Assembly (NCBI RefSeq): GCF_946190275.1
Contig: NZ_CAMHZQ010000012.1
Span: forward strand, 1 to 64,000
DNA length: 64,000 nucleotides
Origin: Streptococcus mitis
GTDB lineage: Bacteria > Bacillota > Bacilli > Lactobacillales > Streptococcaceae
Direction: 5' to 3'
Both the position numbers and the translations under genes were made by a program. Below are positions 42,425 to 50,872 of the stretch, piece after piece; position 1 is the first letter of the stretch, and each line of letters begins with the position of its first letter. The notes beneath the pieces are model-generated. The model ran no database searches. It saw only the letters and a program-made list of their open reading frames with translations, and was not told where the DNA came from.

Positions 42425-42651
42425 TGTTAGAGCTTTACTTCGTCTATAACGGGCACTGCAAGTTTTTCCTTGGGAGGTTTGACAATGTCGATGATCTCAT
42501 TGAGCAGATGGAAGACCACCAATGGGCTTTCTCGGCTATCACTCACCCAAGGTTTCAGAAGCACATTGGTCAGCGGACGACACGGTTTGACTATGGTGCT
42601 AAGGATTGTTACTATTTAGCAACTTTTTCAGGAGGAGAAGAAAATGATTGA
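42424..42651 (+). CDS. Small phage protein
   Basis: 75 residues from the ATG at 42424, sharing TGATG with the gene before it. It ends ...[20 protein letters not shown]. Unknown function; tightly packed early operon. Confidence 0.6.
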   Translation: MLELYFVYNGHCKFFLGRFDNVDDLIEQMEDHQWAFSAITHPRFQKHIGQRTTRFDYGAKDCYYLATFSGGEEND

Positions 42652-42748
42652 ACTTATTAAAGAATTTGGCATGGCTATTTTGTGGCTATTTCTCGGTTAC
42701 TTAATCGGAGAACGTGCAGCAAGAAAGGAGAAGAAAGATGATCAATAA
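42644..42748 (+). CDS. Small membrane protein
   Basis: 34 residues behind AGGAGGAGAAG: one transmembrane helix ([13 protein letters not shown]) and a charged tail. Its end overlaps the SSB start by 11 bases. Confidence 0.55.
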   Translation: MIELIKEFGMAILWLFLGYLIGERAARKEKKDDQ

Positions 42749-43133
42749 CGTTACATTGGTAGGGCGCTTGACGAAAGACCCTGAATTAAAATATACGCCG
42801 TCGAATGTGGCGGTTGCTACCTTTACTCTGGCGGTCAATCGGAATTTCAAGGGAGCAAACGGAGAGCGAGAGGCGGACTTCATCAACTGTATGATGTGGC
42901 GCAAGCAGGCGGAGCTATTCGCAGAATGGTGCAAGAAGGGCAATCTGGTAGGTGTGACGGGTCGCATCCAGACAAGGAACTATGAGAATCAGGAGGGGCG
43001 CAGGGTTTATCTGACTGAGGTGGTCGCAGATGGTTTTGAGCGACTTGAAAAGCGTGATGATACAGCTAACCGTTCGAACATTGAGGAACAAATGCCAGGA
43101 TATGCCCTTGAAGAAGATGATTTTCCGTTTTAG
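42738..43133 (+). CDS. ssb: Single-stranded DNA-binding protein
   Basis: 131 residues from the ATG at 42738 (AAAGGAGAAG upstream). The OB fold has [34 protein letters not shown] and [27 protein letters not shown]. The acidic tip EEDDFPF is the partner-binding C-terminus. It protects phage ssDNA during replication. Confidence 0.95.
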   Translation: MINNVTLVGRLTKDPELKYTPSNVAVATFTLAVNRNFKGANGEREADFINCMMWRKQAELFAEWCKKGNLVGVTGRIQTRNYENQEGRRVYLTEVVADGFERLEKRDDTANRSNIEEQMPGYALEEDDFPF

Positions 43134-43148
43134 TGTGAGGTAAGAAAT

Positions 43149-43316
43149 ATGGTTGGAGTAACCTATCAGGAAATTCATCTCTTTGTTGAATTTTTGAAAG
43201 AGCAGTATGGGCGAGGTCGTCCAGATTATATCGAAGCTCTGAACGACTTAGACGGTCTGGTGGAAGCCTCCTACAGAGAAGCTATTGAAAGATTTTTAGA
43301 AGATGAAGTACGATAA
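43149..43316 (+). CDS. Small phage protein
   Basis: 55 residues (MVGVTYQEIHLFVEFLKEQYG and on), helical and acidic. Overlaps the next gene by 14 bases. Too short for family assignment. Confidence 0.55.
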   Translation: MVGVTYQEIHLFVEFLKEQYGRGRPDYIEALNDLDGLVEASYREAIERFLEDEVR

Positions 43317-43491
43317 ACAGGTAGTAATCGACGGACTGAAACGCACAATCAAGCAGACGGAGGCAAGGATAGTTGAACTATCTGAGCCGTGTGTTAAACC
43401 GCTTGCTTTTAGCAGATCCGAGGAAAGAGACTTGCTTAAAAAGAAAGTGAAAAACTGGAAGAAAAGAATAAAGGAGTTGGAAGATGAATAA
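43303..43491 (+). CDS. Small coiled-coil phage protein
   Basis: 62 residues, almost entirely helical (VIDGLKRTIKQTEARIVELSE, then LLKKKVKNWKKRIKELEDE). Overlaps both neighbours. Confidence 0.55.
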   Translation: MKYDKQVVIDGLKRTIKQTEARIVELSEPCVKPLAFSRSEERDLLKKKVKNWKKRIKELEDE

Positions 43492-43981
43492 GCAGGAATT
43501 GATTAAAGCGGTGGAGGAATTACCAGCTAATTGCAGAGGTCTTAGACCTATGATTGATAAATGGTCAACGTTGGAATTGATAAAGTTGCTAGACGAACCG
43601 CAACCAGTTAAAGTACCGCAGTTTGTGGCGGATGTGATTGAACGAGCAAGAGAAGAAAGTCCAGAACTAGAAGATGCGCTTCAATACACTTGGGGTAACG
43701 GAACTAAGGAATTCACAGAATGGTACAACAAGAAATCCAACAGAGATCTCTTCGCCCGTGCATGGCTGGATGGATACGAGGTCGATGAAGAGAAGCGGTA
43801 TGAAGTGATATTGCGCAATGGACAGTCGTTGAAAACTGTGTACAGACAGGGTGGCGATCATCTTGATTTTGAAATGGTGTATGGCGATCTTGAAAGCTTT
43901 ACTAGAAAGCGATTAGAAGAAGCAGGCTTCGGCTGGGTATTCGATTGTCCAGGTATTGAGATTGAGGAGGTGGAGGTATGA
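43484..43981 (+). CDS. DUF1642 family phage protein
   Basis: 165 residues. The central ...WYNKKSNRDLFARAWLDGYEVDEEKRYEV is the hallmark of DUF1642, a streptococcal/lactococcal phage family of unknown role. GGAGTTGGAAG precedes the ATG; ATGA overlap with the next gene. Confidence 0.85.
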   Translation: MNKQELIKAVEELPANCRGLRPMIDKWSTLELIKLLDEPQPVKVPQFVADVIERAREESPELEDALQYTWGNGTKEFTEWYNKKSNRDLFARAWLDGYEVDEEKRYEVILRNGQSLKTVYRQGGDHLDFEMVYGDLESFTRKRLEEAGFGWVFDCPGIEIEEVEV

Positions 43982-44178
43982 GTTATGAGTGTTCGAATTG
44001 TTGTAAAGAAATCGAAGACGAGTTTCTGGTAGTGCAAGAGAATCATGTTATTCTAGCATTATTTAACGATGTTGAAAATTGTTTCTGTAGTCATCAATGC
44101 GTCAATGATTTCTTGATGATTGAATCTAAGTACTTATCAAATGGAGACATACCGTACGATGAAGAGGAGCTGGAATGA
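43978..44178 (+). CDS. Small zinc-ribbon-like phage protein
   Basis: 66 residues with CSNC near the start and CFCSHQC in the middle, a probable Cys/His zinc site. Acidic tail. Coupled by ATGA to both neighbours. Confidence 0.6.
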   Translation: MSYECSNCCKEIEDEFLVVQENHVILALFNDVENCFCSHQCVNDFLMIESKYLSNGDIPYDEEELE

Positions 44179-44771
44179 TGGAAGACAGTGTTTGGCTAGG
44201 TTGGATTGCCGAGGTTATGGCAACTAAGCCTGTTGACAACGAATTGATAGAAAGCAGTCGTGGCCAAGAAGTCGTTGACTTGATATTAGATTTAGAAAGA
44301 AATGATTTTAATTGGCATAGAGGAGACGCAGATGTTTTTTGGATAGATGTCCAGATGTGTATTAAGTACAAGCTTTCCAATGCAGAGATTAAATTTTTGG
44401 CTAAACAACAACCAGGCGTTGTAAATTATAAGAAACACGCAAAAGAAAGAAATGCTTATGCAGAGATGATGAGAGGGTTAGAAAAGTTAAAAGAGCTTAA
44501 CTTTCCAGAAATCTACAATCATTCCCTTTCTCCTGATGATGAAAAGAGGAGATTTGAAGAAGAAATGGCGGTTGAACAAAACTATGTATCGCCTTACCAA
44601 AAATTAGATGAAGTCCAAAAACGCTTTTATGAAAATCAATTTTTATTTGGCAAAAAAGTGATGGAAGCTGCAATGAAAATTGTATCAAGTGAAAATAAAA
44701 TAGGTGTTGATAATTTCTTCAACATTGGAAGTCATCGAATTAAATTCACTGTTGAGGAGGTCACAGATTGA
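44175..44771 (+). CDS. Phage hypothetical protein
   Basis: 198 residues, largely helical and acidic, with no motif I can name. Coupled to neighbours by 4-base overlaps, so it is a real member of the operon. Confidence 0.6.
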   Translation: MMEDSVWLGWIAEVMATKPVDNELIESSRGQEVVDLILDLERNDFNWHRGDADVFWIDVQMCIKYKLSNAEIKFLAKQQPGVVNYKKHAKERNAYAEMMRGLEKLKELNFPEIYNHSLSPDDEKRRFEEEMAVEQNYVSPYQKLDEVQKRFYENQFLFGKKVMEAAMKIVSSENKIGVDNFFNIGSHRIKFTVEEVTD

Positions 44772-45028
44772 AAAGATTTATCGCAATATGGATTTTGCTA
44801 TCTGCTGGACTAAACATCTGGCAGATGGACAGGATTCGAGATTTGGAAGAAAAGAAGCCGATGGTTATTTACAAGGCAGATAATGCAGGAGCAGAGATAT
44901 TCGGTAAGGTCGTCGAGAAAGGACGACATGGAAAACTATACACGCTTACGATTCGTGATTACGGGGTGTTCGTGGTTACGAAGGACGTGTATGAGAAAGT
45001 GAAAGTTGGGGATGAGGTGATGTTATGA
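44768..45028 (+). CDS. DUF1372 family phage protein
   Basis: 86 residues starting at TTG 44768 behind GAGGAGGTCA. An N-terminal signal-anchor-like helix (FIAIWILLSAGLNIW) is followed by a small beta domain (FGKVVEKGRHGKLYTLTI and VFVVTKDVYEKVKVGDEV). Matches DUF1372; function unknown. Confidence 0.75.
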   Translation: MKRFIAIWILLSAGLNIWQMDRIRDLEEKKPMVIYKADNAGAEIFGKVVEKGRHGKLYTLTIRDYGVFVVTKDVYEKVKVGDEVML

Positions 45029-45942
45029 CGTTCGTGGAGCATAATAACCGTGAGAAAGCCAAAAAATTTGCTGAGTATGTGACAGGTAAGCCGTTGCGTG
45101 AATACTTGGCAAACAAAGTAAAGCAGTATTGCGGTGAAAATATATCTGTATTTGACGGTGCAGCAGGGTCTGGACAGCTGGAACAATTTATTAGTATGAC
45201 GGATTTTCATGCGGTAGAAATTCAGCAGGAAAGTTGTGAAGCATTAAAGACAAACTTCCCTCACGCTGTCGTACATAATCAGAGTTTCTTTACGTATCAA
45301 TCAGACATACAAGTGGATGCAATTGCAATGAATCCACCTTATTCTCTGAAATTGAAAGATTTACCAGAAGAAGATCAACAGGCTATTAAAGAATTATATC
45401 CGTGGAAAAAATCTGGTGTTGTTGATGATATTTTTCTGTTGAAGTCGATGACTTACACGAAACGATACGGATTTTATATCATGTTCCCTGGTATTGCTTA
45501 CCGTCAGTCTGAAAAGAAAATGAGAGAGCTGGTAGGGAATAACCTTGTTGAATTGAATGAGATTCAAAATGGATTTGAAGATACATCTATCAACGTGATT
45601 TTTTTAGTCATTGACAAAGAGAAAAATAGTCCTGAGATTTCAAAAGAGATATATGACTGTAAGACCCAAAAGATTGAATACCAAGAATCTGATACATTGG
45701 ATTCGGATTTTAGATGGGTTGCGCCAAGCAAGCCTGTAGAGAAGGAAGAAATAGACATTGACCAAGTAAATGTGGAACTAGACAAAATGGCAATCGACCA
45801 CCTTGAAAAACATTTAGCTAGTCAATTGATGTTGATTCAGTTTTTTAATGCAGATATTGATTTAAAAGCTTTCATAACGAAATGCCACAAGGTCTTAGAC
45901 GATTATTTACTAGCTTATAATTTCGCAGTAGGATTAGAATGA
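45025..45942 (+). CDS. N6-adenine DNA methyltransferase, short HsdM-like
   Basis: 305 residues. AdoMet motif I is VFDGAAGSGQLEQF and catalytic motif IV is AIAMNPPYSLK. The order matches gamma-type, HsdM-like enzymes, but the chain is far shorter than the roughly 500 residues of standard HsdM. It overlaps a half-size specificity subunit by 4 bases, so the two likely form a small type I modification enzyme. No hsdR is present. It would protect phage DNA from restriction or mark host DNA. Confidence 0.85.
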   Translation: MTFVEHNNREKAKKFAEYVTGKPLREYLANKVKQYCGENISVFDGAAGSGQLEQFISMTDFHAVEIQQESCEALKTNFPHAVVHNQSFFTYQSDIQVDAIAMNPPYSLKLKDLPEEDQQAIKELYPWKKSGVVDDIFLLKSMTYTKRYGFYIMFPGIAYRQSEKKMRELVGNNLVELNEIQNGFEDTSINVIFLVIDKEKNSPEISKEIYDCKTQKIEYQESDTLDSDFRWVAPSKPVEKEEIDIDQVNVELDKMAIDHLEKHLASQLMLIQFFNADIDLKAFITKCHKVLDDYLLAYNFAVGLE

Positions 45943-46475
45943 AACCAGATAAGATAACAACGCACGGATTTCTAGAAGTTTGTGACTTAATTCCAGGCAA
46001 GCGTGGTAAAGTTAGCGAAGGTGTATATTATATTTATGGAGCTGGGAAAAATACAAAAGGCACGACAGATAAATTCAATTGTGAGAGCGACACAATCCGC
46101 TTGACTCGTAAGGGTACAGTTGGTGCTGTTTATTTCCATCGAGATCCATTTTGGATAGATGGAGACAGCTTCAGAGTTGAGCCGAAAGAAATGATAGATA
46201 AGCGATATCTATTTCATTGGTTGCTGATGAAACGGGAAGAAATAGAACGTTGTGCAGACGGAGATAATCAACCAGGCTTATCATTAGCTAGATTGTCCAA
46301 GATAAAGATTGACGTCCCTGATATGGGATATCAGTTAAAGGTTGTTAAGTTGTTAGATGAAATGAGTGCAGATTTGGAATTTTTTATAGACAATATCACA
46401 CAAACAAAAATAAACCAAAGCAAGGTTTTGAGTTACTATAGAGAGAAAATCGGAACGGCTTTAGAAAGAGAATAA
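45939..46475 (+). CDS. Half-size type I specificity subunit (HsdS-like)
   Basis: 178 residues with one target-recognition domain (GFLEVCDLIPGKRG, then DTIRLTRKGTVGAVYFHRDPFWIDGDSF) and one conserved helix (VVKLLDEMSADLEFFIDNITQTKINQSKVLSYYREKIGTAL). Full HsdS has two of each. Half-size subunits can dimerise and read a symmetric interrupted target. ATGA-coupled to the methyltransferase. Confidence 0.85.
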   Translation: MKPDKITTHGFLEVCDLIPGKRGKVSEGVYYIYGAGKNTKGTTDKFNCESDTIRLTRKGTVGAVYFHRDPFWIDGDSFRVEPKEMIDKRYLFHWLLMKREEIERCADGDNQPGLSLARLSKIKIDVPDMGYQLKVVKLLDEMSADLEFFIDNITQTKINQSKVLSYYREKIGTALERE

Positions 46476-46486
46476 GAGGTATTACT

Positions 46487-46972
46487 ATGAACACAATAGA
46501 AAAAGTCAAACAATGGTTTATAGACCGTGACCTTGAGAACGGTGGACGACTGGATAAGCAGTCATTAAAACTTAGTGAAGAGTTCGGTGAGTTATGTGCA
46601 GGCTATCTTAAGAAGAATGAGAAGCTGACCAAGGACAGTATCGGAGATTGCGCAGTCGTGATTGTCGGTTTGTCGTTGCTGATAAAAGAGGATGTGCAGG
46701 AGATTTTTAAAACATCAGAAAATGATAGAGATGTAATGACATGTTTTAGTAATTTAAGTAGAAATATAAGCGATTTTCAGATTTACCGAGACTCATTTTC
46801 TAAAGATTTTCGTAAATTAAGTCTGATACATGCAGTAATCTGGTTAAAATCGCTAAGCACCGCACTCGGATATAACTTCGAAGAATGTTTTGAACTGGCT
46901 TACCAAGAAATCAAAGATCGAAAAGGTCGTTGGATTGATGGCAGTTTTGTTAAAGAGGAGGATTTAGCATGA
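46487..46972 (+). CDS. MazG-like nucleotide pyrophosphohydrolase
   Basis: 161 residues. LSEEFGELCAGYLKK (EExxE) and DSIGDCAVVIVGLSLL (the second acidic pair) are the Mg site of MazG-type all-alpha NTP pyrophosphatases. Phage versions may clean dNTP pools or lower alarmones. Confidence 0.82.
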   Translation: MNTIEKVKQWFIDRDLENGGRLDKQSLKLSEEFGELCAGYLKKNEKLTKDSIGDCAVVIVGLSLLIKEDVQEIFKTSENDRDVMTCFSNLSRNISDFQIYRDSFSKDFRKLSLIHAVIWLKSLSTALGYNFEECFELAYQEIKDRKGRWIDGSFVKEEDLA

Positions 46973-47364
46973 CACCGAAATTTAGAGTGTGGATGAAGTC
47001 GTTAAAATGGATGTGTGACGTTACTAATATTTCGTTCGATAGCAAGTTCGTAGATATCTATCAGCAGGGAGATACTGAAAGATATACAGAAATGTCAGTA
47101 GAGTTTGATGAAATCACACTTATGCAATCAACAGGACTCAAGGACAAGAACGGTAAGGAAATCTTTGAGGGGGATATCCTTGATTACAAAGGCAGAAAAG
47201 CGCTTGTAAGATGGCATGGATCTTATGCAAGTTTTATTTACAGATTTGTAGATGAGTTACAAAAGCGAAACACAGAATGGAAACCTCTTTATTTAGCTTA
47301 CATGAAATGTGAAATCATCGGTAATATCTACGAAAACCCAGAGCTTTTGGAGGATAAGAAATGA
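46969..47364 (+). CDS. YopX family phage protein
   Basis: 131 residues: TPKFRVWMKSLKWMCDV near the start, LMQSTGLKDKNGKEIFEGDIL and EIIGNIYENPELL are the family signature. Widespread in Gram-positive phages; function unknown. ATGA overlap upstream. Confidence 0.9.
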   Translation: MTPKFRVWMKSLKWMCDVTNISFDSKFVDIYQQGDTERYTEMSVEFDEITLMQSTGLKDKNGKEIFEGDILDYKGRKALVRWHGSYASFIYRFVDELQKRNTEWKPLYLAYMKCEIIGNIYENPELLEDKK

Positions 47365-47597
47365 ACCCAGAAATAATTGACAACATCAACAAACCAAGCC
47401 ACTACCAAGGAAGATTTGGCATGGAATCTATCGATGTTTTAAGGAACTTCATGACAGACGAGGAACTGAAAGGGTTCTACATGGGTAACAGTTTGAAGTA
47501 CATACTACGACACCCGAAGAAAAACGGTCTTGAAGACCTGAAGAAAGCACGCAAGAACCTTGACTGGCTTATCGAGGAGATGGAACATGAGAATTGA
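47361..47597 (+). CDS. DUF3310 family phage protein
   Basis: 78 residues. NKPSHYQGRFGMESIDVLRNFM and KYILRHPKKNGLEDLKKARKNLDWLIE match DUF3310 (nucleotide kinase-associated family), common in siphophages near replication genes. Confidence 0.87.
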   Translation: MNPEIIDNINKPSHYQGRFGMESIDVLRNFMTDEELKGFYMGNSLKYILRHPKKNGLEDLKKARKNLDWLIEEMEHEN

Positions 47598-47751
47598 GAC
47601 ATCAACTGGCACAATCATTCAAGTCAACAAGTCTCGATGTAGTATCACTATAGTGGGAGTTGAGCTTGGCGAAGATTGTCGTGCTCTAGTTTCAGACAAC
47701 AAGAACGGAACAGGAACAATAACACTAGTTTTTGATGGGAAAATAATTTAA
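47587..47751 (+). CDS. Small phage protein
   Basis: 54 residues from the ATG at 47587, overlapping the DUF3310 gene by 11 bases (GGAGATGG upstream). Beta-rich. No family assigned. Confidence 0.55.
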   Translation: MRIETSTGTIIQVNKSRCSITIVGVELGEDCRALVSDNKNGTGTITLVFDGKII

Positions 47752-47767
47752 AAAAGGAGTAAAAACA

Positions 47768-48631
47768 ATGTTTACACAATACAATCATGAAACAGGAAAA
47801 ACGACACTTACAAAACTTGCTAAAGGCGGTATCATTACAGTTGCAGCTATTACTTCACTTGGAATTTTTCGTCTCACGGCCGTGAAGCGTATCCCAGCTA
47901 ATACGGTTGGAGTTAAGGTTAGCGCAATTGGAGGTGTTCAAGAAAATACCCTGCAAACAGGATATCATCTAAAAATGCCATTTATCGACAAGGTTTACAC
48001 TCTCTCCACTTCTGTTCAAACAAAAACAATGGAGAAAATCACGACTCAGACAAAAGATGGTCAATGGTTGAATACCAATATTGATGTGAAATATCGTGTC
48101 AATAAGGAAAAGGCTATGACGGTCTTCTCTAATTACACAGATTTAGAAAACGTGAATAATAGTGTAGTATCTCCTGCTGTTCAGCGTGCTATTGAATCTG
48201 TAACAGGAAATTACGATATTTACGATATCCTCGGTAATAAGCGTACAGAAGTTTATGAAATGATTGACAAGGCTCTCAAAGAAAAATTTGAGTCTTACGA
48301 TTTGGAGTTTGTATCCTTTACCATCACAGACCAAGATGCAGGAGATGAGATTGAAGCAGCAATCAAAAATGAATCGGTCAAACAAAAGGAAATAGATACA
48401 GCTAAACAGGAGCAGGAAAAAGCTAAAGTTGAAGCCGATACCAAGAAAGTTCAAGCTCAAGCAGAAGCAGACGCAGGTATCATCAAAGCAGAAGGTGAAG
48501 CCAAGGCCAACAAAGCGAAGTCAGACTCAATCACAGATAATCTTATCCGGATGAAAGAAGCAGAAGCCAGAGAGAAGCATGGCTGGGTCACTGTCAACGG
48601 CGCAGGTAGTGTGATTACTAATCATGATTAA
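47768..48631 (+). CDS. SPFH/prohibitin-like protein
   Basis: 287 residues. A hydrophobic segment at about 19-36 is followed by an SPFH/Band 7 domain (about 45-210: PANTVGVKVSAIGGVQENTLQTGYHLKMPF, then WLNTNIDVKYRVNKEKA). A long Ala/Glu/Lys coiled coil follows (QEQEKAKVEADTKKVQAQAE). Phage prohibitins of this type form membrane scaffolds; the role in infection is unknown. AAAAAGGAG precedes the ATG. Confidence 0.9.
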   Translation: MFTQYNHETGKTTLTKLAKGGIITVAAITSLGIFRLTAVKRIPANTVGVKVSAIGGVQENTLQTGYHLKMPFIDKVYTLSTSVQTKTMEKITTQTKDGQWLNTNIDVKYRVNKEKAMTVFSNYTDLENVNNSVVSPAVQRAIESVTGNYDIYDILGNKRTEVYEMIDKALKEKFESYDLEFVSFTITDQDAGDEIEAAIKNESVKQKEIDTAKQEQEKAKVEADTKKVQAQAEADAGIIKAEGEAKANKAKSDSITDNLIRMKEAEAREKHGWVTVNGAGSVITNHD

Positions 48632-48671
48632 AATATTATCAATTGCGTAAAAACACATCAGGAGGTAAGGT

Positions 48672-49097
48672 TTGGCAATAGACATCAAAAAAAGGCTGAA
48701 GGCTTTGCCTTATATTGACATCAAAGCAAAGTCAAAGCACCAGGAAATAATCAATTTAAAATCAGGTATTTTACGAGGGCAACAGTTCGACAGTATGCCG
48801 AAATCAAAAAGTAACAAGAATCAAACTGAAGAATTGAATGTGTTGATCATTGACAAGTCAGATCAGCTGTATGAAGAAATCAAACAAATGTACCACGAAC
48901 GTGACGAACTCGTTCAAGCGATTGAGTCGCTCGATGATCCAGTGGAAAACATCGTGATGCGATTATTGTATATTGACGGGCTATCTTGGAAAGAAGTTCA
49001 AATCAAACTAAATTGTAGCCCTGCCACCATCCAGCGAGCAAAACATAAAGCGTTACTAAAATTATCTAAAATGTATGATAAGAATGATAGCAAATGA
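48672..49097 (+). CDS. DUF1492 / ArpU-like late transcription regulator
   Basis: 141 residues starting at TTG 48672 (AGGAGGTAAGG upstream). The C-terminal half is sigma-70 region 4-like: LDDPVENIVMRLLYIDGLSWKEVQIKLNCSPATIQRAKHKALLKL. Proteins in this place activate packaging and structural genes in Gram-positive phages. Confidence 0.85.
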   Translation: MAIDIKKRLKALPYIDIKAKSKHQEIINLKSGILRGQQFDSMPKSKSNKNQTEELNVLIIDKSDQLYEEIKQMYHERDELVQAIESLDDPVENIVMRLLYIDGLSWKEVQIKLNCSPATIQRAKHKALLKLSKMYDKNDSK

Positions 49098-49132
49098 TAA
49101 TTTTAATGTGGTAAATTAGTATCATGAAGAAT

Positions 49133-49158
49133 AGCAGAGAGGAAACCTCTGCTTTTTT
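49133..49158 (+). terminator. Terminator after the late regulator
   Basis: AGCAGAG-AGGAAAC-CTCTGCT followed by seven T ends the early/middle transcript. Confidence 0.9.
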
Positions 49159-49182
49159 TGCATTAAAAGGAGGTGAGGATAT

Positions 49183-49749
49183 GTGGTAGTTGTTGAACCA
49201 ATCCGAAATAGAGATGATGTTCAGCTTATGATTGAATGGCTGACATTGCATAGCGCAGTCAAAGAGTCAGATAGACAACGTAACCTCATGCTCTTTTTGT
49301 CTGGTGTTAATCTGGGTTTTCGTATTGGCGATATTGTTAAACTGAAAGTAAAGCACGTTAAAGGCTGGCATGTCCAGATTGTTGATGAAAAGACAGACAA
49401 GCCAACCAAACGAAAGATGCCAAAGAAATTCAAGAATGCTATGCGACAGTACATCAAAGACAAGAAAGATGAAGACTTCCTCTTTCCAAGCCGAAACGGA
49501 AAGCACCAGCACATAAAACCTAACACAGCTTATAAAATCATCAAGAAAGCCGCTGAAGAAGTTGGTCTAGAAAATATAGCGACTCACTCGATGAGAAAAA
49601 CCTTTGGCTTATTCATGTACGAACAAACCAAGGATGTCGCTCTGATAATGGACCTACTGAATCACTCAAGCCAGAGTATTTCACTTCGGTATATCGGCAA
49701 AAATCAAGATTCACAAGACAGAGCCATGACGAAATTTCAGGGCTTTTAA
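49183..49749 (+). CDS. Short tyrosine recombinase (catalytic domain only)
   Basis: 188 residues from GTG 49183 (GGAGGTGAGG upstream). It consists of only the integrase catalytic domain: Arg in GVNLGFRIGDIVKL, His-x-x-Arg in THSMRKTFG, His in LLNHSSQSIS and Tyr in RYIGK. It lacks arm- and core-binding domains. Such proteins recur just before terminase in streptococcal phages; their purpose is not known. Confidence 0.85.
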   Translation: MVVVEPIRNRDDVQLMIEWLTLHSAVKESDRQRNLMLFLSGVNLGFRIGDIVKLKVKHVKGWHVQIVDEKTDKPTKRKMPKKFKNAMRQYIKDKKDEDFLFPSRNGKHQHIKPNTAYKIIKKAAEEVGLENIATHSMRKTFGLFMYEQTKDVALIMDLLNHSSQSISLRYIGKNQDSQDRAMTKFQGF

Positions 49750-49914
49750 TTTTTTTATTTTAACATCAATTCATTGTTTTAAGGTTATGATGATTTCATT
49801 TCGCGCATGCAAGATAAACGCTTGATAAAGCTGAGTTAAAACTCATGTAGCGAGTTCACTAGAATATGTAAAATAAGGAATTGAGAGAGTAAAAACAAAG
49901 GAGATTGAACAGTT
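49750..49914 (+). other. Spacer before the late genes
   Basis: 165 bases with no gene. A small inverted repeat GAGTTAAAACTC lies near 49840. It is a likely place for the late promoter activated by the DUF1492 protein, but I see no canonical promoter. Confidence 0.35.
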
Positions 49915-50121
49915 ATGAAAGGTATTATTAAAAGACTTTTTAATAAAAGAACGACTAAACAGAAACCATTAGGAAAAATTGTAGCTGGAGTCGAAATCGA
50001 AAATTGCTCAGAATTAAAAGAGTTAACTCAAGAATGTTGTGAAGCAATCAAACACTTGAACAATTGCATTGACAAGCTAAATAAATTTGAGCTTAAAGTA
50101 TCAACATCAATAATCAAATGA
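49915..50121 (+). CDS. Small phage protein
   Basis: 68 residues after AAAGGAG. Basic N-terminus (MKGIIKRLFNKRTTKQK) and a helical C-terminus with two Cys pairs (NCSELKELTQECCEAIKHLNNC). Coupled by ATGA to the HNH gene. Confidence 0.6.
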   Translation: MKGIIKRLFNKRTTKQKPLGKIVAGVEIENCSELKELTQECCEAIKHLNNCIDKLNKFELKVSTSIIK

Positions 50122-50414
50122 TTGAAGTTTCAACTCGAGAAGAACGAAACCAATTTTACAATTCCAGTGAATGGAGAACGATAAGAAGGCAAGCACTTAA
50201 ACGAGATCATTACGAATGTGTATGGTGCAGGGATGAAGGCAAGGTCACGACTACTAATTTAGAAGTTGACCATATCAAGGAGCTAGAGTTCTATCCAGAG
50301 TTCGCGCTTGATATCGATAACCTACGAACATTGTGCAAGGCATGTCATAATAAAAGGCATGATCGTTTTGATAAGAATGACAGAAATTTCCGAAAAGATG
50401 AATGGTGGGGTTAG
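50118..50414 (+). CDS. HNH endonuclease
   Basis: 98 residues. CVWC and CKAC zinc pairs frame the HNH core LEVDHIKELEF...NLRTLCKACHNKRH. An HNH nuclease next to terminase is typical of HK97-type cos phages, where it aids end cleavage. Confidence 0.93.
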   Translation: MIEVSTREERNQFYNSSEWRTIRRQALKRDHYECVWCRDEGKVTTTNLEVDHIKELEFYPEFALDIDNLRTLCKACHNKRHDRFDKNDRNFRKDEWWG

Positions 50415-50419
50415 GTGAA

Positions 50420-50533
50420 TGAACCTTAAACACCCCCCCGGTCAAAAAAATCGGAAATTTTCAAAGATGTCGGTAAGCGGTCTGCACTCGACTGTCCAAA
50501 TTTTTAACAAAAAATTAAAGGGGGTGGGGGGTA
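50420..50533 (+). other. cos: Candidate cos region
   Basis: A 114-base gap between the HNH and small terminase genes, with an unusual C-run then G-rich stretch: CACCCCCCCGGTC and, later, GGGGGTGGGGGG. CCGGTC and repeated CGGTAAGCGGTC motifs resemble cos-site cleavage surroundings. No convincing gene: a 63-codon frame here overlaps terS and lacks a ribosome-binding site. Confidence 0.5.
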
Positions 50534-50872
50534 ATGGAAGAATACTCGGAAAAAAATATAAAAGAATTAGAAAATCAGCTACTTTCCAAAATCGGCTATT
50601 TCAGTCCTAGAAAAAAGGATGCGATCCAGTACGAAAAAGTGAATCGTTATCTTTATCTTGTCAGATTGCTGTACGAGCTAAAAGCTAAACTTCATGAAGA
50701 CGGATTGGTCATCACTGTTCACAATGGGCAACAAAGATTCCAAAAAGCAAATTCTCTCATCAAGGAGATCAACACAACAAGTAATCAGCTTTTGGCTATT
50801 GAGCGATCGTTTGATTTTGAGGTGGAAAACTCGCCTGTTGAGAAAGCTACGTCTGGATCTGATCTGTTATGA
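50534..50872 (+). CDS. terS: Terminase small subunit (P27-like)
   Basis: 112 residues between HNH and the large subunit. The helical layout YEKVNRYLYLVRLLYELKAKL...KEINTTSNQLLAIERSFDF fits the P27 family of small terminases, which recognise the packaging site. Coupled to terL by ATGA. Confidence 0.85.
   Translation: MEEYSEKNIKELENQLLSKIGYFSPRKKDAIQYEKVNRYLYLVRLLYELKAKLHEDGLVITVHNGQQRFQKANSLIKEINTTSNQLLAIERSFDFEVENSPVEKATSGSDLL

Noticed and set aside
50419-50610. 63-codon plus-strand frame between HNH and terS
   Set aside because: No ribosome-binding site, overlaps terS by 77 bases, composition driven by the C- and G-runs. Treated as part of the cos region.
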